Shown: positions 21,783 through 33,031, counted from the first letter of the stretch. The stretch: DNA of 64,000 nucleotides from Trematomus loennbergii (GCA_012861695.1 JAAOOA010000458.1:26001-90000); one strand, 5' to 3'. Notes: generated from the letters alone by a model not told the origin. Numbers and translations: made by a program.

Positions 21783-22141
21783 CTTATAATCTCCTAAATA
21801 AGAAACCTGGGAATCAAACCACCGAGCTTCCAGTAGAGTGGTGCAGGAATGAGTCCTAAAATCCTGACATGAGTCAACAATTCATCACTTCCTGTCCCCT
21901 GGTCTGCAGTGCAATGGTTTTCTGAATGTGTTTTTGGTTGTTATCCTGAAATAAGGACTGTGGTTAACACAAGCTGAAGACATTTAAACATTTTGTTCTA
22001 CGACACTAAAATACTTTCATTTTCAACCCCGCCGCCGCCTATTTGTTTTTTTGACCTTATTTAGTCATCCATTGAGCTCTACGTGACAATTCAGGGTACA
22101 CGTGACAAGCCCAGAAAGAAAAAATCAGTTATGCCACAAGT

Positions 22142-22153
22142 GAAAGTGAAACT
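22142..22153 (+). promoter_or_regulatory. ISRE of IFI44-like gene, unit 1
   Basis: GAAAGTGAAACT is a perfect match to the interferon-stimulated response element GAAANNGAAACT, bound by ISGF3 and IRF proteins. It lies 10 bp before a TATA box and is preserved at the equivalent place in unit 2. Confidence 0.85.
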
Positions 22154-22162
22154 CATCTCCAC

Positions 22163-22172
22163 TTTATAAAAG
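22163..22172 (+). promoter_or_regulatory. TATA box of IFI44-like gene, unit 1
   Basis: TTTATAAAAG, with a start site expected near 22,193. Exon 1 is inferred to run to 22,232, where CAGCAG is followed by the donor GTATGAG. Confidence 0.75.
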
Positions 22173-22192
22173 ACATTTGGTCACATCAGCCC

Positions 22193-22232
22193 CTCACTTT
22201 CTTCATTTGACGTTCTTCAAGAACAACAGCAG
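22193..22232 (+). other. Exon 1 (5' UTR) of IFI44-like gene, unit 1
   Basis: Inferred from TATA spacing and the donor at 22,233. It has no ATG and is shared with unit 2 (about 39,287-39,326). The intron that follows is about 2.6 kb and carries a minisatellite, a SINE and a TIR element. Confidence 0.55.
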
Positions 22233-22925
22233 GTATGAGCTTGTTTTTAGATTAAGATTTTGTTTTGGTGGATTGGCAATTTCAATTTGTGTTTAACAGA
22301 ATACAATAAGAAAAGTATAATAGATGTAAAACCTGACTAGATAAAGTTATGTGTTATCCACATATTGGTTTAATTCAGTTTTCTGGCAAGAATCTGTTGT
22401 TTATAGTAGTTGTGCTTAATTCACTTTGCTGTGTCCGGTTGAGTTGAGTTTCACTCAGATCTTACGGTTCATAAAACACTTTTAGAGATATGTTTTACAA
22501 ATTAAAGATTGACCAATGTTTTATTATTTTGGAAACCTTTAAATATGCTCTTCTCAAGTTAATTGGTACAAAAATGAATCCAAACAGTAAAACACAAAAA
22601 GTGGAAACAGTTGATTTAGAGTTATAAGGAGTTATACATGTATATCGAGTTAGGTCATGTGAGTTGAGAATTTTGGGTGTGTTTGTTTTAACTTTTGATG
22701 AAGACATAAAGACCAATACGTTTTTTTAAATCAAGTGATCTTTAATGAATGTGATGATTTCCAAGTGTGATTTTGCTTGTGCTCTTAGTTGTTAAGAGGA
22801 ACTGCAGTTTCGCAGTTTTGTAGGAGGAAGTTCTGTGGTTAGAGCGAGAGGAGGATGAGAGGTGAACCGTTTAAGACCTTGTAGGGAAGTCCTGGGGAGG
22901 GCAAAAGTACAGTACAATTATTATG

Positions 22926-23076
22926 AGTAGCGCACATGACTTTACATACGAAGTAAGTAGCGCACGTGACTTTACACACGAAGTAAGTAGCGCACGTGAC
23001 TTTACATACGAAGTAAGTAGCGCACGTGACTTTACACACGAAGTAAGTAGCGCACGTGACTTTACACACAAAGTAA
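22926..23076. repeat. 30-bp minisatellite, 5 units, unit 1 intron 1
   Basis: Unit AGTAGCGCACGTGACTTTAC plus ten bases. Four of the five units contain CACGTG; the first has CACATG. Homologous to the expanded array at 50,271-51,316. Confidence 0.95.
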
Positions 23077-23091
23077 CTAAAGCAAACTACA

Positions 23092-23223
23092 AGCAGTGGC
23101 TCCGTCTGTAGGGACTTGGGAACCTGAGGGTTGCTGGTTCAAGTACCGAAACAGAGCCAAGTCTAGGGTAGAGGAACTAAGGCCCCTGAAAGTTGAGGTA
23201 ACCCTCCCGAGGTAGAACAAAGC
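23092..23223 (+). repeat. tRNA-derived SINE fragment
   Basis: Contains an A-box-like AGTGGCTCCGTCTGTAGGG and a B-box-like GGTTCAAGTACC about 30 bp later, the internal RNA polymerase III promoter layout of tRNA-derived fish SINEs. The same block follows the array in unit 2 (51,332-51,470). Confidence 0.55.
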
Positions 23224-23352
23224 ACAACCATGTTCCTTCATTACTTCAATATTTTTGAAATGGATGGTTGTATACTGTAAAAATATTCTACTGCAACATT
23301 TTTAATTCCGTTCATGTTTGTAACCTTCCCATAACGGAAAGATGTGTAGGCT

Positions 23353-23710
23353 CTGTCACTACCCGATCCGTCCACCTGCCCGATCGGTACTGCGCATGTG
23401 CGAGATGGTCCGCCATATTGCACAACTCCGTACGGCAACCCAACTAGGACACTCACACACACACATAATATATTTATTGTTGTGCCTTTTTATTTGCTCG
23501 TATTATGATGGGATATGGTTTAATTTAGTAAATGGTTGTGCGTTGTGTGTGAAAAATGTATATATCTAAAAAGTGTGTTGGTGTATGATCACATTTGTAT
23601 ATGAAAATGTCTGAAGTTAATAAATACATTCTCAATGTTTAAGTCAATCACTGAAGATGCTTACGATATCATAAAATCTAAGTGTTAATGATTGTCAGTA
23701 GAGATGGGAT

Positions 23711-23759
<49 letters not shown>

Positions 23760-24300
23760 CCAAAGCTGGTAAAGACCTTTCAAATTTAGCAATAATAGTC
23801 ATATAAGAAAAGTACTGATCTAATAACAGAGATTTGTTCTTGAATCAACTTTTTTATGGAAAATGTTTTATGTAATTTTATTTCATTTTAAATAAAATGA
23901 AAGACATTCACAGTTAATGTAATTAGATATACATTATTAATGCCATACATTTTTAAATGTAATTAGATATACATTATTAATGCCATACATTTTTGCATAA
24001 ATATTTATTCAGTATGATAGCAGTCTAACAGAAGTTAAATCCATTTCTCACTTATTCTGACAATGTACTTAACCCCAAATAAAAGAACCCAATAAAAATA
24101 GTTGTTAAATAATAGTGAAGTCACGTTGTAATAACAATAACTCATCTCTCTCGGTTTTTTTTGTTTTCTTTGTGTGCTTTGCCAAAAGCCACTGTGTCAA
24201 GTGTCCTAGTTGGGTTGCCGTACGGAGTTGTGCAATATGGCGGACCATCTCGCACATGCGCAGTACCGATCGGGCAGGTGGACGGATCGGGTAGTGACAG
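23353..24300. mobile_element. 948-bp element with 101-bp perfect TIRs, unit 1 only
   Basis: The ends CTGTCACTACCCGATCC and GGATCGGGTAGTGACAG begin an inverted repeat that I read as identical for about 101 bp. GCT flanks both sides (23,350-23,352 and 24,301-24,303), and unit 2 reads TAGGCTCGTC without the insertion (about 51,588). A 3-bp duplication fits Harbinger- or CACTA-like integration. A TA microsatellite lies inside at about 23,713-23,756. No transposase is present. Confidence 0.75.
23713..23756. repeat. (TA)n microsatellite
   Basis: Uninterrupted TA dinucleotides inside the 948-bp element. Confidence 0.95.
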
Positions 24301-24859
24301 GCTCGTCTAAAGGGGGCTGAGTCAGGCTTATCACATGTATCTCTGGAAATAATGATCAGAATGTCACCAAATCTGGACTAGATGTTCCCAGAGAGGCAGA
24401 GCATACAATAAAGCAAATATTAGATCATTACCTTTTACCATCTTCTAGACGGTGTTACCTCATCAATAAATAATCATATGTATTATAAATCTTAAGGGTA
24501 TGCTTGCACTGCTAATTGCAACATTAAATATATAATGTGCATTTAAAATAGAACATTGGACGTTGGTCTGATTACTTCTGAAAGCATTTTAAAGGTACAA
24601 CATCAGTTGAGATTCATACAGGTTTTTTTAGCCAATAAATGAAACGTTCAAACCCTTGGGGCTTTCATCCTAGCCACTAAAGTAGATCTAGCTAATACCA
24701 AGTGCACAGATCATTAAAGGTAGAGCGGCCATTCAGTCGTATCATGGGACAACATGTGTTCTGTAGCATTGACATATTTACTTGTTGCCTTTTCTACTGA
24801 GGTGTGCACTCAACTATTTATCTAAATGTTCAGCTCAGTTTGAACTCTTTTCTCTGCAG

Positions 24860-24925
24860 CCATGGGAGGATGGCTGCCGAGATGGTTCAGTTCTCCACCC
24901 GCTCCACCCGCTCCACCCGCTCCAC
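24860..24925 (+). CDS. IFI44-like unit 1, first coding exon
   Basis: Acceptor TCTCTGCAG. The start codon at 24,862 is the first ATG after the 5' UTR exon. Encodes [20 protein letters not shown]. Unit 2 lacks the four codons in the middle ([12 protein letters not shown]). Confidence 0.75.
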
Positions 24926-27900
24926 GTAAGACTGTTTTTAAATGATGGACTAAATTACAAGAGTTACACCATTGTTTTGTCTTATCTGAACATTTATTTT
25001 CCTTGTCAGTTCTCAGTACACCATGGAGGGAAATCAACTGGTGGTAAGTGTGTCTGCATCCTGAAAGCAAACTTATTAACTCAGCAGTTTTAGTTTATTA
25101 CAATTCATCCGAAACAATTTTCATTGGTGTGCAATGTTACTAATTTGTGATCTGCAGTTAGCAATGTATGCTCTTGAATCACTTGTTTTCCAAAAATCTA
25201 ATGCATATCAATTTAAAGGTCATCATCAAAATAAAAATGTTATTAACTGTAAAATGTAGGTAGGTAAGAAAGGTTGTTATTAATAAACAAGGCACTACAT
25301 ACATAGCCTTGCGTTAGACTTCCACAAAAACATTTGGCAATGCTGCTTTCAGCCATTATGCTTCATATAATCTGAGAGAAGCAGCAAATATTAAAAAATG
25401 TTTTATCATAAACTAAAATACCGGCTTAACCTTTGTGTGCAGTGTTGTATTATTCTATAGTTTTATTATTTACACTTTTCATCATTTATATTACATTTTA
25501 TTGTGTTTTGTATATCAACATTTGATCAATATGACTTTTTTCTATTTTACGACATCATTTTTAAAACTATTTTAGACATTGACATTTTGTGACTTCGACT
25601 TGTTTGAAAGTTCTGTTTAAACAAAGTTTGATTGATAACATTGTAAATCAAACTTTATTTAGATAAAAAGTCTTCATGTCTTACAGTATCATACTTTACA
25701 TTTCCTGCCACTGTTTGAGTCTAATGTGTCCCTCCCTGATCAGTGATAAACAAGGCACTCTGCAGAGTGTGAACGCCATCCGACCGAAGACTGAAGGCCG
25801 GGTGATCCGGATTCTGCTTCACGGTCTGATTGGAGCTGGAAAATCCAGTTTCACCAACTCTGTGGACAGTGTCTTACAAGAAAGGATGTGCTCACCGGCT
25901 TTGGTGGCCAACTCCTCTGACTGTTGCACCAAAAAGGTACGTTCAAAGATTTATACACTTTAAAGCGGCAATAGACAACCCTTTAAAGCTCTCCTATTAT
26001 GCTATATTTGAACAATATATTATAGGGCCAAATCTAAAAACATGTCTCTGAAGTGCTTTGTTCAAAATACCAAAGAGATCACCCATTCTAGCCTCATCCC
26101 CCTCTATTTCAGCCCTGTTGCTAAAGGGCTGATTCTGGCCCTTTAAATGTAGCCGAGCTGCTGCTGGCCACGCCCCTTTGTGGCATCTAATTTCACAAAA
26201 AACAAGCAGTTGAAACTTACAAAAAATATATTAAAAAGGTAAACAACAAGGCTCCTCTACGTCAATACATGCAAGAGATGCAGCATTTTCTCAACAATGT
26301 TTAATTTACATTTCTCATCTTCCTCAGACGTCACTCATTGGGTGACAGCCCAACGATGATTTGGACTTTATTACCCCAAAAACACAAGCCTCAGCTTTGC
26401 TATCATTGCAGTTTAGTTGTGTTTATATCCTACATTTGATTGTTAAGCGTATAATGCTTCACCGAACACAGGAGGATTTGTCTACAAATAAAGACGGCTC
26501 ATTTTAACTCTCCCCAAATATATTGAGGCTGAACCTGAACTTTCAGCTTGGGGGCCCCCTAGTGGCCGCAGGGGCCCTGTGCATCTGCACAGTCTGCCTA
26601 TAGGAAGAAACGGCCCTGTCCGTTGTTCCCCCGTTTTTAGAGATGTGGGTACGGAGGAAAAGAGAGAGGGTTGTATTTTCGGACACACATTTATTACATT
26701 ACATGTATTATATATAAAACATATCAAAAAGTGCATTTTGCATAATAGGTGACCTTTAAGTTACCTCTTGTATTTGATGTACAGAGATCGGATGGCCCTG
26801 AGTTTATATGCCTTCTCCAATTCCACAAAACAAATGTGGATCGGACAGGCATACTCCCTTCCTGGATCCTTGCAAGATTAAAAAGCTGGTCCGTCGTTCC
26901 TTGACCAGGCCTGAATCCGCATAATTGGTATCATTAAAGTTATTTCAGAAACCAACATAGGCCATAACAGTTTCATTTATCAACATGTAGTGTAACTTAA
27001 CGGACCCATCGGCCTCTCACTTCTCCCTCAGCCAGTCGCTGAAACAAACTAGCTTGTTTACGTTCTCAGATGTCAAGGCTGCTCTCTTCTTTTGCACTAT
27101 GTTGCAAAAAACAGTAACAAGTCAATCCAATTTTAATAAAACTGTTAAATGTGGGTGTGTGGCTATTTTTACCTGCATGGTTCAAGGAGGGTCTCCAGCC
27201 TCTGCAGTTTGTCCCACTCAGATGTGGTCAACTTGACTAACTTGTGCTTCTGTCAGCCCAGCGTTGCCTTTACAGCCTCCTGGTTCTTCAGGAGGCGAGC
27301 GACGAGTTCCATCTTGTTGAAACATCCTGTATTAGTTGCTCCCTCTGCTGCTCGTGCAGTTCCTCCGTATTGGCGGGGCTGTGTTTGGTCTGTCCTCTAC
27401 CACCGAAATTGGCCTGCAGTCCATTGCAATCCATTTCGTGATTGAGTTGGTTAATCTGTCACAGGTAGACTTCCTCATTCTGCGTCTGAATGCCTGATCG
27501 AGAGTGCCTTGACAAGACTGGTCGCTCACTTTAGCATCAGCGGCGCTGCTAGCTAGCACCGAGCTAGCTGCTAAATGCTTTGCGTTGAGGTGATATTTCA
27601 GGCTTGAAGTACTCCCATGGTACGAAAATCATTTGCTGCAGGAATTGCAAAGAACGGTGCTCCTATCCACAGTTCCATCCGGGCGTTTTTTAAATGTAAA
27701 TGTTCCATTCACTGGGCCAAGTACTGTTTTCTCATCCGCTTCCATCATGCTGACAAGGCTACTGTGGCTGCGGCGCGTCTGTTGACGTAAACTTTGGTTC
27801 AAGGGGCATCTGGGAGCGCGATTAATCTGCAATCATTTTTTTGATCATTTTTTTCTGTGATTAATTAATTAATTTATCATAATTAACACACTAATTTCAA

Positions 27901-30900
27901 AGCCCTAGTAATAAGCATTAGTGACAGATTCATCAGCCAATCAGATTTTCTGAGCTAAACTTCTGTCATGAACTTCCTTCGTAGCATGGACTTTATTGAC
28001 AAGTGTCGGGTGAGTACGTTACTATTCGGGTCATTTTAGAGTGAGAGTGCACAATGACACAAGTTTAATAAAAGACTTCATTGATCAATAGGCGCTTTCA
28101 CACCGAAGTACTTTTCCCAGGAATAGTTCCGATAGTTCCTGGGATTTTGCGTTCACACCAAAAAAATCTGGAACTAGAACTTTTTTTGGCGAACCTTTTC
28201 ACCCCTTTTTAGTCCCTGCTAGAGAGGTGGTACTTTCCTGGGGAGGAAAAGGTTCCAGGTTTCTGATTGGCTGGGCGGATTGCAAACCACGCCCCGTAAA
28301 ATTCTGAAAAGTTTTCTGAAGCCGCCATTTAATTGTCTCACATTAGCATTAGCATTAGCCCAGCGCACCAACGGAGAGAGACTAACTTATGGCAACACAA
28401 AAGAAAACATGGGACCGGTGGAGATGAGGAGGTGTCGGCGTTCTGGCGATTTACTCGGAAGGCTTCAGTAGAAGCTGCTGGGAGTCCCAGCAGCTTCTAC
28501 TGAAGCCAGTCCCCAGCTCTGGGGACTTCCAGCCGGGGACTTCGGGTGGCAGTATACGCCGTGAAGTTGTTTGCAGCCTGCCAGTACAGAAGAAGAAGAA
28601 GTGACATCAGCGGCTTCATTTGCGTAATCCTCCCTCAGGGACTTATTCCGGTGTGAACGCGTTCTACTAGATAGTTCCAGAACTAAAGATTTCCGGGGAA
28701 CTAAGGTCCGTGAACTATTCCTGGGAAAAGTACTTGGTGTGAAAGCGCCTAATGTTGGGACATTTCACCTGCATTTAACCCTTATCTAGTGTACTGTTGT
28801 GACTGTTGATCAGCTGTCGTATTGTTTAGAGACTTTTTGGCATAATGTGCGCATCATTTGATTATGGCTGCGTTGGCTGTAACTGTGTGTGTATGTGCTT
28901 TTCAATTGTTTACTGAAGGCCCTGTCTAAAGCCCCACGGTATGCCACTGCTAGGATATGCTACAGGAATGGGCGATCAGAAAGGAAACTGAAAAACAAAG
29001 GACATTCAAATAAATACATTTTTCTCCATGTGTGGTTCACAGCACCAAACTCACAAGTTCAATAATGGAAACCAGGACACCGTCTACCCTTTTGTCATCA
29101 ATGATAATATGGGCCTGAAAAACAACTGCAGCCGAAGCAACAGAAACAACCATGTGAGGGATATCGAACTGGCGTTGAAGGGACATGTGTCTGAAGGATA
29201 CACGGTAGGTACAGCGTCTGTAAAACTCTAATATAAGGAGGTAAATGGTTCTCTGAATCTGTTTTTGGTTGTTAGCCTGAAATAAGGTCTGTGGTTAACA
29301 CAAGCCGAAGAGATTTTAGCGTTTTGTTCTAAGACATAAAATACATCAGTAAATACCCCACTGGTGATTAAAAAAAGGGAGGTGTCTTAATGAGACGACT
29401 AAACGTCATCGCCCTCACCATTAGCCACCTTTAGCTTAGCGGTGGTGACGTGAAGTCATGTGACCGTGCTGTAGTTCCTTTATAGCCCAACATTAGCCAC
29501 CTTTAGCTTAGCGGTGGTGACGTGAAGTCATGTGACCGTGCTGTAGTTCCTTTATAGCCCAACATTAGCCACCTTTAGCTTAGCGGTGGTGACGTGAAGT
29601 CATGTGACCGTGCTGTAGTTCCTTTATAGCCCAACATTAGCCTCCTTTAGCTTAGCGGTGGTGACGTGAAGTCATGTGACCGTGCTGTAGTTCCTTTATA
29701 GCCCAACATTAGCCACCTTTAGCTTAGCGGTGGTGACGTGAAGTCATGTGACCGTGCTGTAGTTCGTTTATAGCCCAACATTAGCCACCTTTAGCTTAGC
29801 GGTGGTGACGTGAAGTCATGTGACCGTGCTGTAGTTCCTTTATAGCCCAACATTAGCCTCCTTTAGCTTAGCGGTGGTGACGTGAAGTCATGTGACCGTG
29901 CTGTAGTTCCTTTATAGCCCAACATTAGCTTTTACTTCAGAAATAATAAAGAGGTGTTAATATGTGGAGATTATCCTGCTGAAATAAACGTGTAAGTATC
30001 ATAAACATTTGTTTGACACATAGATCATTTTCTGCAATAATCCAAAAATCACAAGGAGAAATCCCATTGGAGCAGGGAGATGCTGCCTTCAGGGACCAAC
30101 ACAGAAATCCCACATCCCTGCAGGATCTTATTAATCTTAGTTATTGTCATCCTTTAACTTAAATTCACTTTGATTTTCAGTTCAATCCTGAACGCAGGAT
30201 GTCGATGGATGATCCACTCTTGAACCGAAAACCAAGTGCCAACGACAAAGTGCATGTCCTGGTTTTTGTTATTGATGCCAACACGTTCTCTCACATGAAT
30301 GAAAAAGCTGTGGAGACGTTACAGGACATCATAGATGAGGCCAGGCGACTGGGTGAGAGCTGAAACCATGTTTATTATCGTTCACTTTATTCTCACATTC
30401 ACAGAAAACTGCATGTTTGATAAACGTCAGCTTTAACGGCTTCATGGTAATGTTTTCCATTCCACACAGATATTCCTCAAGTGGCCCTTCTCACCAAAAT
30501 CGATGAGGTCTGTCCTGAGATTCAACAAGACGTAAAGAATGTCTACAAGAGCAAGATACTGAGGGAAAAGGTATATTAGTATTTATATAATGTTAGGTTT
30601 AAACATAGATTGTGTGGTAAGTGTTTCTTGCGTCAGAGATCATCATGAGAGCACAAATGAAACAGTGAAGTGTTTTTTAGTCCACATGCCTCATGCTTCC
30701 AGATATAATGGTGTCTGATACCATTATATCTGGAAGAGGGATTTAGAGGAGGTTCAGAGGAGAGTTAAAGCTGTAAGATCTACAGGTGAACTCACCTCAG
30801 GGACTGAGTCTAACGTCTTTTGCTGGCAGAGAGGAGCTAGCATACAGCATTTCATCAGTGCCTTATTTTATGTTTCTATGAAAAAAATATCTTAACAACA

Positions 30901-31861
30901 TATGATGCTTGCTGTTATCAAACATTAGCTATCAATCTAACAAGCTGTACAGCGTAAGCTAGTTATCTCCTTGACAAGCTAGCTAACGTTTGCTATCTCT
31001 TTAACTAGTTAGCTAGCTTACGTTAGCTACTTATCCAACAAGCCAGCTAGCCATGTAAGCTATGTATCTCACATCTCCAAACATCGCTGTCAATTCTAAA
31101 ATATACCTTTTTTCGGTAAAGGCAAATTGTTAATTGAAATAGTGAGTTTCTCTCCTGAAAAACAGTTCATTTAAAAGCTTCAAAACATTTAATTTGGCAA
31201 TTATTGAATATTGCATCAAACCCTTATATGTTATTTGAGCTGTTGTGATATTACAAAGTCCTTGAAGAACCTATTGGACAAAATATAAAAGGTGGCGTGA
31301 AAACATAATAATAATAATAATAATAATAATGGGTTCCATTTATAAAGCACTTCATATTTGAAATTCAAATCCCGAAGTGCTACAGGCGGTGAGCAGGAAC
31401 AGTATAAATAGACATGACACAACACGGTAGAATTAATAAAAGCAATAAAAAATAAATAAATAAATAAAAATAAAAGGATGGTACAAGGGGTCTAGGCAAA
31501 GGCTCTTTTGAAAAGGTGGGTTTTGAGGCCTTTTTTAAAAGCCTCCACGCTCTGTGGTGCTCTCATGTGGTCGGGGAGAGCGTTCCACAGACTGGGGGCA
31601 GCCGAGCAGAAGGCCCGGTCTCCCGTGGTACGGAGCTTAACATGGTCAGTATTTGATTTCTCAACCTGAATTTCTTTTGGTTTCTAATCATAGATGAAGG
31701 AAGTCAGTACACGTGTGGGTATCCCAGAGAACTGCATCCTTCCTGTGAAGAACTACAGTGAAGAACTGGACCTGAACAGTGACACTGACGCTCTGATCCT
31801 GAGCGCACTGAAACACATCCTCCAGTTAGGAAACGACCACGTCAACAAACACTATGCATGA
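24862..31861 (+). CDS. ifi44-like: Interferon-induced protein 44-like GTPase, unit 1 (7 coding exons)
   Basis: Coding exons: 24862-24925, 25010-25043, 25744-25936, 29043-29204, 30181-30352, 30470-30570 and 31694-31861. All introns are GT-AG, phases match, and the sum is 894 nt (297 residues). The product has a proline-rich start, a PWREINW box, a P-loop GLIGAGKS at residues 60-67, a DNMG switch at 118-121 and TKID at 217-220, so it has the GTP-binding core of the IFI44 family. There is no TLDc domain, as in short fish paralogues. Family members are interferon-induced cytoplasmic proteins linked to antiviral and growth control; that role is from family knowledge. The ISRE upstream supports interferon control. 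Confidence 0.85.
25010..25043 (+). CDS. IFI44-like unit 1, second coding exon
   Basis: A 34-bp microexon between CTTGTCAG and GTAAGT, encoding [11 protein letters not shown]. The PWR.I.W box precedes the GTPase domain in fish IFI44-like proteins. Confidence 0.75.
25744..25936 (+). CDS. IFI44-like unit 1, third coding exon (P-loop)
   Basis: Encodes [19 protein letters not shown], then the [21 protein letters not shown]-loop region. Donor GTACGT. A SINE-free stretch of intron and a large TTAA-flanked element follow. Confidence 0.85.
25987..26755. mobile_element. TTAA-flanked element (Kolobok- or piggyBac-like), intron 4, unit 1
   Basis: TTAA at 25,983-25,986 and 26,756-26,759 flank inverted ends AGCTCTCCTATTATG and CATAATAGGTGACCT. 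The interior includes GGCCACGCCCC and a hAT-type end GAAACGGCCCTG near 26,609-26,620. The same insertion is at 53,262-54,821 in unit 2, so it predates the duplication. Confidence 0.6.
26760..27039. other. Intron 4, unassigned
   Basis: Conserved with unit 2 (about 54,830-55,115). No exon signature or repeat end was recognised. Confidence 0.4.
27040..27907 (-). pseudogene. hAT transposase 5' part with BED zinc finger (ZBED1-like), unit 1
   Basis: On the minus strand, from about 27,750: [19 protein letters not shown], then [14 protein letters not shown], a one-base break, and a [16 protein letters not shown] stretch. The CxxC and HxxxxH pairs form a BED finger. A linker and [20 protein letters not shown] follow, the start of a hAT transposase. 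The element end AATTAGTGTGTTAATT-type sequence with CTAGGGCTT lies at 27,885-27,907. The catalytic RNase H-like core is missing. A near-identical copy is in unit 2. Confidence 0.65.
28091..28749. mobile_element. MITE with long TIRs and central palindrome, unit 1
   Basis: Inverted ends GGCGCTTTCACACC and GGTGTGAAAGCGCC, and further inverted blocks (AAGTACTTTTCCCAGGAATA). TA flanks both ends; an AAT duplication is an alternative. A perfect 23-bp inverted repeat with a 1-bp centre is at 28,461-28,507. The element is shared with unit 2 (56,152-56,800). Confidence 0.65.
28750..29042. other. Intron 4, 3' end
   Basis: Ordinary intronic sequence shared with unit 2, ending in the acceptor GTGGTTCACAG. 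Confidence 0.5.
29043..29204 (+). CDS. IFI44-like unit 1, fourth coding exon (switch region)
   Basis: Encodes [20 protein letters not shown], then DNMGL and an [14 protein letters not shown] end. 162 bp, phase 0 on both sides, donor GTAGGT. The DxxG motif corresponds to the G3 element of the GTPase core. Confidence 0.85.
29417..29927. repeat. 72-bp minisatellite, about 7 units, intron 5, unit 1
   Basis: Unit starts CATTAGCCACCTTTAGC. Each unit contains TGACGTGA and GTCATGTGACC. Copy number is about the same in unit 2 (57,463-57,970), so this array was already present before duplication and has been stable. Confidence 0.95.
30181..30352 (+). CDS. IFI44-like unit 1, fifth coding exon
   Basis: Begins [16 protein letters not shown] and includes [16 protein letters not shown], the conserved hydrophobic strand of the family, then a helix ending EARRL. 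Acceptor TTGATTTTCAG, donor GTGAGA. Confidence 0.85.
30470..30570 (+). CDS. IFI44-like unit 1, sixth coding exon (TKID motif)
   Basis: Encodes [20 protein letters not shown] and a lysine-rich end. LLTKID is the guanine-specificity motif (NKxD/TKxD) of the fold. Confidence 0.85.
30571..31306. other. Intron 7, unit 1
   Basis: About 300 bp (roughly 30,593-30,890) is absent from unit 2. A run of TAGCTAG/GCTAGC motifs at 30,950-31,060 is shared. No gene content. Confidence 0.5.
31307..31638 (-). mobile_element. LINE 3' end insertion, unit 1 only
   Basis: Begins with (AAT)n and runs through GGCCTTTTTTAAAAGCC and GAGAGCGTTCCACAGAC, a fish LINE/SINE tail in minus orientation. Flanked by AACAT (31,302-31,306 and 31,639-31,643). 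Unit 2 has a single AACAT at the same place (59,033-59,037), which confirms an insertion with target duplication. Confidence 0.75.
31694..31861 (+). CDS. IFI44-like unit 1, last coding exon
   Basis: Encodes [39 protein letters not shown] and [16 protein letters not shown] before the TGA at 31,859-31,861. The [14 protein letters not shown] stretch is a strongly conserved family signature. Confidence 0.9.
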   Translation: MKEVSTRVGIPENCILPVKNYSEELDLNSDTDALILSALKHILQLGNDHVNKHYA

Positions 31862-31938
31862 TGACTACTTGATGCAACATACAGAGTCAATTCATACATA
31901 CAACACATATTCATGTATAAAAGACTTACAAAAAATTG

Positions 31939-32710
31939 GCAAGGCAAGGCAAGTTTATTTATACAGCACCTTTCAACACAAGGCAATTCAAAGTGCTTTA
32001 CAAAAAAATGAAAGACATTAAGAAAATGGCATTTAAAATCAGTCATTAAAAAGAAAAGATAATAAAATAAACATTAAAAGAAAAAATACATGAATAAAAG
32101 TTACAGTGCAGTTTAAGATGTGAACCCAGCGTGCAGCGGCAAAAAGAAAAGTCTTCAACCTGGATTTAAAAGTAGTCAGAGTTGCAGCGGGCTTCAGAAC
32201 TGGAGTGATGCGATCCACTTTCTAGTGTCAGTGAGGACTCGAGCAGCGGCGTTCTGAATCAGCTGCAGCTTTCTAATAGATGTTTTAGTGAGACCTGTAA
32301 AGACACCATTACAGTAGTCCAGTCTACTGAAGATAAAAGCATGGACAAGTTTTTCCAAATCCTGCTGTGACATTAGTCTTTAATCCTATGTTCTTTAGGT
32401 GATAGTAGGCTGATTTAGTAACTGTTTTAATGTGACTGTTGAAACTCAGGTCAGAGTCCATGACTACACCTAGATTTCTGGCTTTATCTGTTGTTTTGAA
32501 CATTGCAGACTGAAGCTCAGCGCTAACTTTTATACGTTCTGCCTTGGCTCCAAAAACCATTACCTCAGTTTGATCTTTGTTTAATTGGAGAAAGTTCTGA
32601 CACATCCAGTCATTGATTTGTTCAATGCACTTACTCAGTTGGTACGTCTTTTCTACATGAATATGTGTCCCCGGTGTTCCAGGGAACTCACCAAGTGTCA
32701 GAAAACACAA
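31939..32710 (-). pseudogene. L2/CR1-like LINE, 5'-truncated, unit 1
   Basis: On the minus strand a frame reads WMCQNFLQLNKDQTEVMVFG, then ARNLGVVMDSDLSFNSHIK and a KSAYYHLKNI stretch: the thumb-side region of a non-LTR reverse transcriptase. The 3' tail is an AAGGCAAGGCAAG run at 31,939-31,952. The element lies in the 3' UTR or flank of the IFI44-like gene and is shared with unit 2, where its tail has expanded into the 55-bp array. Confidence 0.65.
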
Positions 32711-32769
32711 CCCTCTCTATTTTCCTCCATACCCAAATCTCTAAAAAAGGGGCTGCAACGGATCTGATA

Positions 32770-32990
32770 AAAACTGATCCAGATTTGAACACTGTCCTGA
32801 CGTCAGGACGGTGGCGCTACGGCTATTGGGCCAACTCCACCAATCAGGAGGAGACAGCCACGGCCATTACCGTTCGAAAGCGCTGGAGACGCTGTAGTAC
32901 ATATGCCAGGCCTGTAAGTGGCGCTGTAGTCTGCCACAAAAGCAGCGAAGAAGACTTCCCGCCCATAGTTACCATGGTTCCTAGTGCATA
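32770..32990. repeat. Harbinger-like MITE fragment
   Basis: GGTGGCGCTACGGCTATTGG through CAAAAGCAGCGAAGAAG matches interior blocks of the element at 6,133-7,146. Shared with unit 2 (62,770-62,950). Confidence 0.5.
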
Positions 32991-33031
32991 AAATACATAT
33001 TTACACTGTTTGTATTGTATGCTCTTGGATT

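Noticed and set aside
23092..23223. Functional tRNA gene
   Set aside because: A- and B-box-like motifs exist, but the cloverleaf cannot be completed and the same block is duplicated beside the array. A tRNA-derived SINE is the simpler reading.
32665..32991. 108-codon plus-strand frame repeated in unit 2
   Set aside because: It runs from antisense LINE into a MITE fragment. Conservation between units reflects recent duplication, not selection.
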